Assembly (NCBI GenBank): GCA_016930075.1
Contig: JAFGHS010000042.1
Location: 38,135-102,134, forward strand
Source: Deltaproteobacteria bacterium
GTDB taxonomy: Bacteria > Desulfobacterota > Syntrophia > Syntrophales > JAFGHS01
DNA length: 64,000 nucleotides
Reading direction: 5' to 3'
The notes under the pieces were generated by a model. That model did not search any database and was not told the origin of the DNA. It was given only the letters and a program-made list of their open reading frames with translations. Positions 31,560 to 41,491 of the stretch are shown piece after piece (position 1 is the first letter of the stretch; each line of letters starts with the position of its first letter). Position numbers and translations under genes: made by a program.

Positions 31560-31629
31560 AGACCGGCACCTTATCATGAAATGCCGAATATTCCCAATTC
31601 TTTGTCAAGCGGATAAGGCGTCATGCTCC

Positions 31630-31658
31630 TTGCATTGCCGTGACAGATGGTTTATAAT
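31630..31658 (+). promoter_or_regulatory. Promoter for the PAS/HD-GYP gene
   Basis: TTGCAT (31630-31635), 17-bp spacer and a perfect TATAAT (31653-31658) lie in the divergent intergenic region, ~140 bp before the ATG at 31800. Confidence 0.5.
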
Positions 31659-31799
31659 CCGGACGTCATGTTTTATCCGTTGCCGCCTTCATTTTTTTAT
31701 TGACCGATTCACAATGAAGGGATTTACTCATTATCTATGGAATATTAAAAATATGTGGAAAAAGGACACAATGGTCGGCGCTTCCAAAGGCATTTGTCA

Positions 31800-34700
31800 A
31801 TGAAAGAGGAAAGCAAAGCAAAAAGGCGGCTTATGAAGAAATCGGCCCCTCCCGATCAGCGTGCGGACGGGCGCAGGGGGAGTGCGCCTGAGATTAAGCC
31901 GACCGGCATGGCTCTGACCGAATCGGAAAAGAGATTCCGGAGTATCTTTGAGAACAGCAAAGAGGGGATCATCTTTTTCGACGGGAAAACGCAAAAGATC
32001 CTCCTGGCAAACGGAACCATGGCGCAATTGATGGGCTCATCCAAGGAGGAGCTAACCGGACGTTCCATTTCATCCCTCCATCCTGCGGAAGATTGGCCTG
32101 CCATTGAACAGGAGTTCCGGAAACATGCAAGCGGCGAAATTTCGGTTTCAACCGGCATCCCCATTATCCGCAATGACGGCTCCGTCTTCTATGCCGATAT
32201 CCGTTCCAGCCTCATAACGCTTGAGGGCGCATCCTACTTTTCCGCCTTCTTTCAAGACATCACCGAACGCAAGAGATTTGAGGATTTACTGAATGAAGAG
32301 CAGCGGCAACTCAAGCTCGTTATCGATTCTGCGCCGATCATCATTTTCTATAAAGATAAAGAAGGAAAATTCATTCGCGTCAATAAGGCATTTGCCGAAA
32401 GGCTCGATATGCCGGAGGAGGCTTTTGTGGGGAAAACGGTCTTTGACCTGTATGACTCTCACATTGCCCAGGGGATGACGGACGACGATCTGGAGGTTTT
32501 GCAGTCCCGGAGTTCCAAACTCGACATCATAGAACAATATGAATCGGCAGACGGTCTTAGATGGATACAAACGGACAAGATTCCTATCTTTGACGGCCAG
32601 GGCGAAGTTGCCGGCCTGTTGGGTTTTGCACAGGACATTACGGGGCGCAAACAGGCTGAGGAGGCGCTCACGGAGTCGGAGGGGCGTTATCGTTCCCTTT
32701 TCGAGAACAGCGCGGACGCCATTTTGCTGACTGCTCCCGACGGCCGAATTTTCCGGGCCAATCCCGCCGCCTGCCGGATGTTCGGGCGCACGGAAGATGA
32801 AATCGTCAAGATAGGCAGAAACGGGATTATCGATCAGAACGATCCGCGATTAGATGCGGCCCTTCATGAGAGAGATCGGACCGGAAGATTCAGAGGGGAA
32901 CTCACCCTTCTGCGGGGCGACGGCCGGCCATTCCCCGGCGAGGTGACGTCTGCTGTGTATCTTGGGGAGGACGGGCAGCCCAGAACTTCCATGATCATCC
33001 GCGACATTACGGACACGGTTCAGATTCGGGCTGCATTGCGGGAGAGCGAAGCAAAATACCGGTCCATTGTTGAAACGATAGAAGACGGTTTTTATGAAAC
33101 GGATCTGGCCGGTAGATTGACCTTTTTCAATGAAGGACTCATACGGCAGTTAGGATACTCAAGGGCGGAATTGATGGGCATGGGTTACCGCCAATATGCC
33201 GATGGGGAGAACGCTAAAATAATATTCCGGGTATTTAACAGGGTTTACCGCACCGGGGAATCATCCAAAGGCGTACGGTACGACGTGATTACCAAAGCAG
33301 GCGAGAAAAAGGCCATCGAAACCTCCGTCGTCCTGATAAGGGATGCGGCCGGAAATCCCGTCGGTTTCCGCGGCATTACCCGTGATATTACAGAGATCCG
33401 GCAAACGGAACAGGCCCTGCAAAAAAGCGAAGAGCGGTTTCGCATCGCCGCCGAATGCACCAGCGATTTTGTTTCCGAGTGCGACATCGAAACGGGCCGA
33501 TTCGAGTGGTTCGGCGACGCCGCCCTGAGACTCATGCAACTCTTCGGGGAAATTCCCGAAACGCCTGAAGCTTTGGACAAATTCATCCATCCCGAGGACC
33601 GTAATCGCGTCAGGCAGGCTATCCGGAAGCATTTGCGGGATGGGGAGAAATATCTGATGGAATACCGGATGGTGAATCAGGAAGGGACGACCGTTCATTT
33701 CCGGGACGCCGGAATGGCCTTGCGGAATAGCGAAGGGAGGGCCTATAAGTGGATCGGCACCTTAACTGATATCACGGTGAGCAAACAGGCGGCGGAGGCC
33801 CTGCGCACCAGTGAAGAACTTTTTCGCCTGGCCGCCGAAAGCACCAGCGATTTTGTTTACGAGTGTGATCTTGAAACAGGTCGGTTTCATTGGTTCGGCG
33901 ATGCCGCTCCCAGGCTCATTCAGCTCTTAGGGGAAGTGCCCGAGACGGCCAGAGACTTTGACAGATATACCCATCCTGAGGACTATGAACTCGTCAGAAA
34001 GGCAATCAGAGACCATTTGCGGGAAGGGGAAAAGTATTTAGTTGAATATCGGGCCACCGGCGCGGAAGGAAAACCCCTCCACCTTCGGGGCGCTGCGACC
34101 ACTCTCAGAGACAGTGAAGGGAGGGCGTATCGATGGATCGGCACCGTTACCGACATCACGGAACGTAAGCAGGCGGAAGAAGCCCTGCGAATCAGCGAGG
34201 AGCGTTTCCGCCTTGCCGCCGAAAGCTCCAACGACATTATTTGCGAGATCGACGGTGAAACAGGTCGGTATGAATGGTTCGGCGATGCCCCAAAAAGACT
34301 CGCTCAACTTTTGGGAGAGGCCCCCGCCACGGTTGCCGACTTTCGGCGCTTTATTCATCCCGATGATATTGATCGCGTTAAAAAGGCAACCAGCCGGCAT
34401 TTGAGCGAAGGGGGACAATATCGGGAAGAATACCGGGTGATCAACACAAAAGGTCAGATTCTCCATTTCCTCGGTGCCGGAAAGGGCTTATATAATGACC
34501 AAGGGAGGGCCTATCGATGGATCGGAACCCTGAGCGATATCACGGAAAGCAAACAGGCCGAGGCGGCCCTGCAAAACAGCGAAGAGCGCTTCCGCCTTGC
34601 CGCCGAAAGCGCCAACGATATGATTTTCGAGATTGACGTCAGAACATCCCGATATGAATGGTTTGGCGATGCGGGCGAGCGGATCATGCATCTTTTGGGC

Positions 34701-36290
34701 GAGATTCCCGGCACGGTTGAAGCCTACGGAAGCTTTATTCATCCGGAGGACAGGGAACGGGTCGAAACGGCGGCCCGGCAGCAGAGGCGGGCGGGAGGAC
34801 GGTATCGGCAAGAATACCGGTTGATCAACAAGGAAGGGCATATCCTCCATGTCCGGAGTTCCGGGATGGTGCTGTATGACCGTAACGGGAGGGCCTATCG
34901 TCTGGTCGGCACCTTAAGCGATATTACGGAACGCAAACAGGCCGAGGAGGCCCTGCGTAAGAGCGAAGAAAGATACCGCAGGTTGATGGATAATGCAAGC
35001 GATGCCATCCTGATTGCCGACATGGAGGGGAATCTGCTGGAGGTCAACGACCGGGCGGAGGAACTGCTCGGTTACGGGCAGGATGAATTGCACGGCATGA
35101 ACATCACGCAGCTTCATCCGCAGGAAGACCTGGGAAAAGCCATGGACGCCTTCAGAAAAATTGCCCAGGGTGAATTAAATGCCGTTTATGACATTAACAT
35201 ATGGAGAAAGGACGGGCGATTGATTCCCGTTGACATCGCCGGAACGATGATCGAATTATCCGGGGGAAAGATCGTTCAAGGCATTTTGCGCGACATCACG
35301 GCACGCAAGCAGGCGGACGAGGCGCTGCGTCAGGCCGAGGAAAAATACCGGTCCATAGTTGAGAATGCCGTGGAAGGCATTTTTCAGTCCACCCCCGACG
35401 GGAAATTCCGGATGGCCAATACAGCGGTGGCCAGATATCATGGTTATGACTCCTCCGAGGAATTTATCGCCGCAATCACGGACATGGGAAAACAGCTGTT
35501 TGTGCCTCCCATAGACGCTGAAGCCTATAATCAGGCCCTCGCCGGTTTGGGAGGGGTGATCAAAGGATTTGAAACCCAATTCAGACGAAAAGACGGCACG
35601 ACCCGTTGGGGTTCCTTGAATTTGCGGACCGTTTACGACAAGGAGGGGCATGTCCTTTATTATGAAGGCACGGTAGAAGACATCACCGCCCGCAAGGAGG
35701 CGATGGAAAAGCTGCACAAGGCCATGGGCGGCATCATCCAGGCCATGGTCATGACGGTAGAGACGCGGGACCCCTATACCGCCGGCCACCAGCGGCGGGT
35801 GGCGGAGCTGGCCCGGTCCATCGCCCAGGAGATGGGGCTTTCCGCCGACCAGGCGGACGGCCTGCGCATGGCCGGCAACGTCCACGATCTGGGGAAAATT
35901 TCCGTCCCCGCTTCCATACTCAGTAAGACAAGCAAATTAAGCGATATTGAATACAAGCTGGTTCAGGTCCATCCTCAGATCGGCTACGACATCTTGAAAG
36001 ACATCGATTTCCCCTGGCCCTTGGCGCAGATCGTTCTTCAGCATCATGAAAGGATGAACGGCTCCGGGTATCCCCAAGGGTTGTCGGGGGACGACATTTT
36101 ACCGGAGGCCCGTATCCTCGCCGTGGCCGACGTCGTTGAAGCCATCTCCTCCCACCGTCCTTACCGCCCGGCATTCGGGGTCGATCTGGCCCTGGAGGAG
36201 ATCGAAAAGAACAGGGGCATCCTTTATGATTCGGCGGTCGTGGATGTCTGCCTGAGGCTGTTCCGGGAAAAAGGATTCCATTTTACGTGA
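31800..36290 (+). CDS. Ten-PAS-domain HD-GYP phosphodiesterase
   Basis: About 1,496 residues from the ATG at 31800 (a GTG at 31755 and an ATG at 31833 are alternatives). By reading the DIT-[E/A]RKQA boundaries I count ten PAS domains of 120-130 residues. Domains 5-8 are close copies with an exact 128-residue period. The C-terminal ~190 residues are an HD-GYP domain: TAGHQRRVAEL, NVHDLGKISVP, HHERMNGSGYPQGL and ILAVADVVEAISS. HD-GYP enzymes hydrolyse cyclic-di-GMP or related dinucleotides. No membrane segment is apparent, so the sensing is probably cytoplasmic. Monocistronic with its own promoter. Confidence 0.9.
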   Translation: MKEESKAKRRLMKKSAPPDQRADGRRGSAPEIKPTGMALTESEKRFRSIFENSKEGIIFFDGKTQKILLANGTMAQLMGSSKEELTGRSISSLHPAEDWPAIEQEFRKHASGEISVSTGIPIIRNDGSVFYADIRSSLITLEGASYFSAFFQDITERKRFEDLLNEEQRQLKLVIDSAPIIIFYKDKEGKFIRVNKAFAERLDMPEEAFVGKTVFDLYDSHIAQGMTDDDLEVLQSRSSKLDIIEQYESADGLRWIQTDKIPIFDGQGEVAGLLGFAQDITGRKQAEEALTESEGRYRSLFENSADAILLTAPDGRIFRANPAACRMFGRTEDEIVKIGRNGIIDQNDPRLDAALHERDRTGRFRGELTLLRGDGRPFPGEVTSAVYLGEDGQPRTSMIIRDITDTVQIRAALRESEAKYRSIVETIEDGFYETDLAGRLTFFNEGLIRQLGYSRAELMGMGYRQYADGENAKIIFRVFNRVYRTGESSKGVRYDVITKAGEKKAIETSVVLIRDAAGNPVGFRGITRDITEIRQTEQALQKSEERFRIAAECTSDFVSECDIETGRFEWFGDAALRLMQLFGEIPETPEALDKFIHPEDRNRVRQAIRKHLRDGEKYLMEYRMVNQEGTTVHFRDAGMALRNSEGRAYKWIGTLTDITVSKQAAEALRTSEELFRLAAESTSDFVYECDLETGRFHWFGDAAPRLIQLLGEVPETARDFDRYTHPEDYELVRKAIRDHLREGEKYLVEYRATGAEGKPLHLRGAATTLRDSEGRAYRWIGTVTDITERKQAEEALRISEERFRLAAESSNDIICEIDGETGRYEWFGDAPKRLAQLLGEAPATVADFRRFIHPDDIDRVKKATSRHLSEGGQYREEYRVINTKGQILHFLGAGKGLYNDQGRAYRWIGTLSDITESKQAEAALQNSEERFRLAAESANDMIFEIDVRTSRYEWFGDAGERIMHLLGEIPGTVEAYGSFIHPEDRERVETAARQQRRAGGRYRQEYRLINKEGHILHVRSSGMVLYDRNGRAYRLVGTLSDITERKQAEEALRKSEERYRRLMDNASDAILIADMEGNLLEVNDRAEELLGYGQDELHGMNITQLHPQEDLGKAMDAFRKIAQGELNAVYDINIWRKDGRLIPVDIAGTMIELSGGKIVQGILRDITARKQADEALRQAEEKYRSIVENAVEGIFQSTPDGKFRMANTAVARYHGYDSSEEFIAAITDMGKQLFVPPIDAEAYNQALAGLGGVIKGFETQFRRKDGTTRWGSLNLRTVYDKEGHVLYYEGTVEDITARKEAMEKLHKAMGGIIQAMVMTVETRDPYTAGHQRRVAELARSIAQEMGLSADQADGLRMAGNVHDLGKISVPASILSKTSKLSDIEYKLVQVHPQIGYDILKDIDFPWPLAQIVLQHHERMNGSGYPQGLSGDDILPEARILAVADVVEAISSHRPYRPAFGVDLALEEIEKNRGILYDSAVVDVCLRLFREKGFHFT
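33453..34988 (+). repeat. Four tandem 384-bp repeats encoding PAS domains 5-8
   Basis: Homologous positions (GAAAGC-[A/T]CC before the SDF/NDI/NDM start of each domain) fall at 33453, 33837, 34221 and 34605, and the next PAS resumes at 34989: exactly 384 bp each. Shared features include ERFRLAAES, a GRYEWFGDA motif, FIHPEDR and GRAYRWIGTL-DITE. Codons differ between copies, so the amplification is not very recent. Confidence 0.85.
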
Positions 36291-36427
36291 TGTCCTCTCC
36301 GGATCGATAAAAGCAATGTCCTGTCGATTCCGGTTTCTGCAAGCATGATCCGGTCAGGGAGGCATCCGTGATCCGGATGAGGCGGCGTGCGTTCAGGCTT
36401 CTTTTCCTGATCGCCAAACGGGGCGTC

Positions 36428-37219
36428 TTACGCCCGGTTCTTTTCGTTGTCTGCATCCCCCGAAGAAGCGATCAACCGGATCATTTCATGAAGCAGGGCC
36501 GCAAGTTCCCTTTGGTCCGAAAGACAGTGCCCCGCGGCGCTGATCCCTTCGCAGCCCACATGGATTCCGAAGATGCGGCCATCGGCCAGGCGAAACACAT
36601 CCTCATCCGTGACGTCGTCCCCCACAAAAATCGCCCTCAAACAACCGGCATGATGCATGAGCCGCAGGACGGCGTCCCCCTTATTGAGGGCGCCGCGGGG
36701 CAGGATATTTTCAACATACTTACCCGAAATGCGCCGGGGTGAAGGTTCCAATTTATCTATAATTTCCATGATTTTACGGATCGCCCCGCCGCGGTCGGCG
36801 GCTTTTCTGTAGTGCAGCGCAAGCGACGCCCCCTTGTTTTCTATGAGGATGCCCCGGTAGGCGGCGTCGGGCAGGAGGTTTTCCAACTGCCGCTGCCAGG
36901 CCAGGCATTGATCGTAAAACGGCTTCTCCTGTTGCTCAAGGCCGGGCAACCCTTCCGCGCCGTGGTTGCCGATGATGAAACGGGGGGGAAATCCGAGGTG
37001 TTTTTGGGCGTCCGAGCGGGCGCGGCCCGTAATGACGGCGACGGGAACTATTCCGTTTAAACGGATCAGGCCGGTGCGGATGTCTTCCGGAACCAAAACC
37101 CCGTCCGGTTCGGGCACAATGGGCGCCAACGTGCCGTCAAGGTCGAAGGCGCAAAGGGTTGAGGAATTGATAAAACGCCGGAGCGCCGAAAGGCCGGCGT
37201 CGCTGAACAGATAGATCAT
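36428..37219 (-). CDS. otsB: Trehalose-6-phosphate phosphatase
   Basis: 263-residue HAD-superfamily protein of the OtsB family: motif I FDLDGTLAPI (nucleophile D26), GRARSDAQKHLGF, GNHGAEGL, the substrate-cap segment ENKGASLALHYR, GKYVENILPRGALNKGDAVL with the motif III lysine, and FVGDDVTDEDVF (motif IV). It dephosphorylates trehalose-6-phosphate made by OtsA. The partner synthase in this window lies 12 kb away at 49425-51665. The gene stands alone, convergent with the PAS/HD-GYP gene. Confidence 0.92.
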   Translation of the reverse strand: MIYLFSDAGLSALRRFINSSTLCAFDLDGTLAPIVPEPDGVLVPEDIRTGLIRLNGIVPVAVITGRARSDAQKHLGFPPRFIIGNHGAEGLPGLEQQEKPFYDQCLAWQRQLENLLPDAAYRGILIENKGASLALHYRKAADRGGAIRKIMEIIDKLEPSPRRISGKYVENILPRGALNKGDAVLRLMHHAGCLRAIFVGDDVTDEDVFRLADGRIFGIHVGCEGISAAGHCLSDQRELAALLHEMIRLIASSGDADNEKNRA

Positions 37220-37495
37220 GAAGATGTCCTTAGGCTATTCATTTCTGCCGGACTGTAATTACTTCAGCAGGCGCACCCTGTCAATATGAAATAAAGGGAA
37301 GGCAGGCCATGTGTCCGGCGCCGCATAGCGTTTTTCGGGAAACATGGCAGGCCGGCTCGTCCATATTTTGAACAGCGGGGAAAACGGTAACTTGAAAGCT
37401 CATAATTTGAGTGATGATGTATGTTCGATGTGTTCAGGAGCAGACCGTATGCGCCCTGTAGGCACGTCGTCCCCTTGCCGGAATCCGGCGCCGGA
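37220..37495. other. Intergenic stretch, nothing recognised
   Basis: This 276-bp gap between two minus-strand genes has no supported ORF and no clear hairpin terminator or repeat. It presumably contains the promoter of otsB. Confidence 0.5.
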
Positions 37496-38773
37496 CTAAT
37501 TCACGCCTGATAAATCATCTGTCCGTACGGCAAAAGCCCTGGCGTTCTTTTTGCCTTCAACGTTTTTTGTTTCATAAAAAACGGCTGTTGCGAATGTGCG
37601 ATCAAAAAGGGCGGTTGCCTCTTTGAACTGAGCTATCAGGCCCTCAGGCACTGATTTGCCCGCATCTATCCTGAACCTTTTCGGATTGACCGGCCGGTTG
37701 TTCTGCCGCATTTCATAATGCAGATGCGGCCCGGTGGCCAGCCCCGTTTTGCCGACATAGCCGATAAGATCGCCTTGTTGAACCTTTTTGCCCGTTCTCA
37801 TCCCTTTAACGATCCGGGAAAGATGTCCGTAATACGTGGTCAAACCATTGTGGTGTGCGATAATGACCAGTTTACCGTAAGCCCCTTTATGACCGGAAAA
37901 TCGAATTCTGCCGTCCGCCGTTGCATTGACGGGTGTTCCTGCCGGGGCGGCATAGTCTATGCCGTGATGGGGCCGGTATATTTTTAAAATCGGGTGAAGG
38001 CGCGATTTGGAATATGAGGAACTGATTCTGCGAAAGCTCAGAGGCGCTTTTAAAAAAGCCTTTCTCACCGATTTTCCGGCGGCGTTGTAATAATCGCGTC
38101 TGCCGTCTGTCTCATAAAGGTAAGCGGCATGTTTTCCGGAATCATTGACAAACTCGACAGCAAGGATTTTCCCGTATTTCTTGAATTCATCTTCAAGATA
38201 CAAACCCTCAACGATGACCCGGAATGTGTCTCCCGCGCGCAGGTCCGTATTAAAATCGATATCCCAGGCCAGAATATCCGAGATTTGCAAAGCAAGCAGG
38301 ACATCATCCCGATCACTGCCGACGGCCGACATCAGATTGTCCTCGATGGCGCCGCCGACGGTGAGGATGCGCGATTCATAGGGGACCTCGCATTTTTTTG
38401 CCGAAAAGCCGGTTTCCCCCCGCTCAATTTTCAGGGTGGTGTTGTCGTTTATGGCGTATGTAAAGGAACGGACGCTGTCATTGTCGTCCAGAATAAAACG
38501 GTAGGGCTTGCCGGGGTGGACCTGCCGCAGCCGGTGAACGGCGGCGGCGGCCTGCTTCATGGCGAACAGCTCATCCATGTTAAGGCCGTGTTTTTGAAAA
38601 ACGGCGCTGAGCGTTTCGCCGGGTTCTATGTTGCTGCTGATGACCTTCGGCCCCGGGGTTTCGACGGAGGTTTGCCGTGCGTTATCCGGTGATGTCTTTG
38701 ATGTGATGTGATAGACGAAAAAGACGCCTGCAAGGAAAATCACAACCGGCAGATAAAGAATTTTCTTTCCCAT
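37496..38773 (-). CDS. M23-family murein endopeptidase with OapA/LysM-like N-domain
   Basis: 425 residues from the ATG at 38773 (GGGAGGAACCGCTTG upstream; the track start is a TTG one codon before). An N-terminal signal anchor (~residues 5-25) is followed by an OapA/LysM-like module (IEPGETLSAVFQKHGLN) and a linker domain. The LytM/M23 peptidase domain has the zinc ligands in RPHHGIDYAAP (HxxxD) and the GPHLHYEMR HxH motif. It resembles MepM, which cleaves D,D-crosslinks in peptidoglycan. It is divergent from the PgpH-like gene. Confidence 0.9.
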   Translation of the reverse strand: MGKKILYLPVVIFLAGVFFVYHITSKTSPDNARQTSVETPGPKVISSNIEPGETLSAVFQKHGLNMDELFAMKQAAAAVHRLRQVHPGKPYRFILDDNDSVRSFTYAINDNTTLKIERGETGFSAKKCEVPYESRILTVGGAIEDNLMSAVGSDRDDVLLALQISDILAWDIDFNTDLRAGDTFRVIVEGLYLEDEFKKYGKILAVEFVNDSGKHAAYLYETDGRRDYYNAAGKSVRKAFLKAPLSFRRISSSYSKSRLHPILKIYRPHHGIDYAAPAGTPVNATADGRIRFSGHKGAYGKLVIIAHHNGLTTYYGHLSRIVKGMRTGKKVQQGDLIGYVGKTGLATGPHLHYEMRQNNRPVNPKRFRIDAGKSVPEGLIAQFKEATALFDRTFATAVFYETKNVEGKKNARAFAVRTDDLSGVN

Positions 38774-38953
38774 CAAGCGGTTCCTCCCGGAGAAAGAGTC
38801 GGCATTTTGTTGCGTAAATTATCGGTATGGGGCGACGGTGTCAAGAAAAAACAGAAAAAAAGATGGCATCTCTGCCGCAGATTATTGTTTTTTTTCGGAT
38901 TTACGAACATCATGCAGCGGCGAGACGGTCATGTTCCGTGGCGGCATATTCCG

Positions 38954-38982
38954 TTGACACCGGGGATGAATGTTCATATACT
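38954..38982 (+). promoter_or_regulatory. Consensus promoter of the 7TM-HD gene
   Basis: TTGACA (38954-38959), a 17-bp spacer and TATACT (38977-38982), about 40 bp before the ATG at 39022. It has the same hexamers and spacing as the promoter at 4840-4868. Confidence 0.6.
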
Positions 38983-39021
38983 CGGCCCCGTGTTGGAACT
39001 GTTTAACCGAGCGTCGAAATT

Positions 39022-41340
39022 ATGAATGTGTTGAAATGGATAAAAAATATTGCCGTACGCGAGCCGGCAAGAACGGATCGGGAACCTTATAACGAACCGC
39101 AGACACTGGCCCTGTACGCTTTTTGTATCGCCATGTCTTTTTTCATCAGCTTTTTTTCCTCCGGTTATTTTCGCATGGATATTCCCGGATATGGCGTCGG
39201 CGATATTGCCCGCAAGGATGTCATCGTTTCTTCCGATCTGTTGATCAAAGATGAAGGAGCGACCAGAGCAAGGCAGATTGAGGCAAGAGAAAAATCATTG
39301 CCCGTTTATCGTCATGATCCCGCGGTTAGGAATAAAATATTATCGGGATTGAAAGACGCATTTGCCCGATGCAGGAACGTGGTCGAACAGGAAACCGTCA
39401 TCAAACGAACACGAAAACCTTCATATCAGTCCCTGTCCCCCGGCGTCCGCAAAGACATCAATAATATTATTGAGAATATGGGCGTCTCACCGCCCATGGA
39501 TGACTTGATGTCTTTTCTGGTGCAGGAGAATTTTAGCCCTGTCCTGGAAACCCTGATCGAAAAGCTTGTAAAACAGAGCTATCCGTCGTTTGTCGCTGCC
39601 GAAGACAGCGTGCTTTCAGGCTTGCAGGCAAATGCAACGGTTTATGCCGCCGACGTCGCAACGGGAAAGTCGGCAGCGGTTTCTCTGGAGCAAATAAAGA
39701 CTCTCAGGCAGACAAGAGAGAGCATCTATCAGAAAGCAATAAAGGATCCCGGTATTTCCGATTCGTGGAAGCCCCATATCCGGCGTATCCTGGACGGCAT
39801 CATTGTTCCCAATCTGAGCTTTGACGCAGCCATGACCGTCGCCAGACAGGATGAGGATGCGGGCAATGTGGATCCGGTTTTACGGCAATTGAAAAAAGGC
39901 AAGGTGATCATCCGCCGGGGCGATGAAATCGGCCCGATGCAGATCGTTCAGCTTGACGCCATAAGGAGCGTATCGAAAGGGGTATCGCATACGACGCGAA
40001 TCGTCGGCATGGGATTGCTTATCTCGTTTACGCTGTTCATCTTTATATTCCTGCTGCGTTTTGTTCCGAGAGGGCAATGGGATTATTACCGCCTGGCCTT
40101 TTTTTGCCTCATCTGTCTTATCGTGAATATTCTGCTGCTTCAAGCGCTGTGGTTTATCGGCCAGTCCTTAAGCCAGAATTTTTTGGCCCCTCCCTTCAAC
40201 GACAAGGCCTACTTTCTTTATGTCTTGCCCTTTGCTTATGGTGCCATGCTCGCAGCGCTTCTTGCCGGAGAATCCTGCGCTCTGCTTTTTGTCCTTGTGT
40301 TCTCCGTTCTGGTCGGACAATCCATCACCATTAATTTTCCGCAATTATTTTATGTGCTGCTCAGCGGACTGATCGGCATTTTGTTGATGAGAAAAGCCGT
40401 TGTCCTGAGGGTCGGCATCATCTGGGCAGGATTTAAACTGGGGTTTGCCGCCATTGTCCTGTTCTTGCTTCTGCAGTTGGTGCAACAGGAACATGTGGAT
40501 TTCATCGACCTTGGCTTTGGCGCCGTATTGGCCTTTTTATCGGGTCCGCTGACGGCCTTCTTTATCATGTTTACGCTTCCCCTGTTCGAGTACCTGTTCA
40601 TGGTCACCACGGAAATACGCCTGTCCGAGATGAGCAATTTGAATCTGCCTCTTGTGCGGGAATTGATCGTCAAAGCGCCGGGCACTTACAACCACAGTAT
40701 CGCCGTTGGGACGCTGTGCGAAGGCGCCGCCAAAGTGATTGGGCAAAACCCCCTGTTCTTGCGGGTTGCAAGTCTGTACCATGACATCGGCAAAACCCTG
40801 CAACCCGAATATTTCAAGGAAAATCAAGGACAATTCAATCCCCATGACGCCATCAGCCCGGACAAAAGCGTCGCCCTGTTGAAAGCGCATGTGACACAGG
40901 GCGCACGGATTGCGGCAGAGGCAAAGCTTCCCCCCGCCATCGTCGATCTTATTATTCAGCACCACGGTACGCGACGAATCTATTATTTCTATGAAAAAGC
41001 CAAGGGGCAGGCTAACAATCCGGAAGTGGATTGTCCGGAAAAGGCCTTTCGCTACGACGGACCCAAACCGCAAACAAAGGCCGCCTGCATCCTCATGCTG
41101 GCCGACAGCATAGAGGCCGCTTCACGAACGCTTACGGATCATTCACGGGAGACGATGCTAAACCTGATTCAAAGCGTCATCGGGGATGTGGCCGGAGACG
41201 GCCAGTTTTCGGAATGTGATATTACCCTGGCCGAAATCGACCATATTGCATTCAGTTTTCTGGAGACACTCTTGAATTATTATCACCAACGCATTGTTTA
41301 TCCGGGGTTTGATACGCAATCCGTCTCCTCTGTCCGATAG
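39022..41340 (+). CDS. PgpH-like 7TM-HD cyclic-di-AMP phosphodiesterase
   Basis: 772 residues in the order: N-terminal helix (~30-50), a ~270-residue extracytoplasmic 7TMR-HDED region (GDIARKDVIVSSDLLIKDE...), seven helices (~330-520), and a cytoplasmic HD domain. Metal ligands appear in GTYNHSIAVG, LYHDIGKTLQPEYF, NPHD and IIQHHGT. This arrangement is that of PgpH, which hydrolyses c-di-AMP in Firmicutes and has homologues across bacteria. Whether c-di-AMP is the substrate here is inference. The gene is monocistronic; promoter at 38954. Confidence 0.87.
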   Translation: MNVLKWIKNIAVREPARTDREPYNEPQTLALYAFCIAMSFFISFFSSGYFRMDIPGYGVGDIARKDVIVSSDLLIKDEGATRARQIEAREKSLPVYRHDPAVRNKILSGLKDAFARCRNVVEQETVIKRTRKPSYQSLSPGVRKDINNIIENMGVSPPMDDLMSFLVQENFSPVLETLIEKLVKQSYPSFVAAEDSVLSGLQANATVYAADVATGKSAAVSLEQIKTLRQTRESIYQKAIKDPGISDSWKPHIRRILDGIIVPNLSFDAAMTVARQDEDAGNVDPVLRQLKKGKVIIRRGDEIGPMQIVQLDAIRSVSKGVSHTTRIVGMGLLISFTLFIFIFLLRFVPRGQWDYYRLAFFCLICLIVNILLLQALWFIGQSLSQNFLAPPFNDKAYFLYVLPFAYGAMLAALLAGESCALLFVLVFSVLVGQSITINFPQLFYVLLSGLIGILLMRKAVVLRVGIIWAGFKLGFAAIVLFLLLQLVQQEHVDFIDLGFGAVLAFLSGPLTAFFIMFTLPLFEYLFMVTTEIRLSEMSNLNLPLVRELIVKAPGTYNHSIAVGTLCEGAAKVIGQNPLFLRVASLYHDIGKTLQPEYFKENQGQFNPHDAISPDKSVALLKAHVTQGARIAAEAKLPPAIVDLIIQHHGTRRIYYFYEKAKGQANNPEVDCPEKAFRYDGPKPQTKAACILMLADSIEAASRTLTDHSRETMLNLIQSVIGDVAGDGQFSECDITLAEIDHIAFSFLETLLNYYHQRIVYPGFDTQSVSSVR

Positions 41341-41491
41341 AATTTCCGCCCGGACGGCCAACACATTATTCCGCCGTCATTTGCCGTTTTTGCATCAGCA
41401 TCCGCACCGTTTTTCCGCGGCAGGACCCTTCATGTCGATGGAAAAGCCGCTCAATATATCCTTCAGGGGCTCCGGACGTCGAAGACAACGG

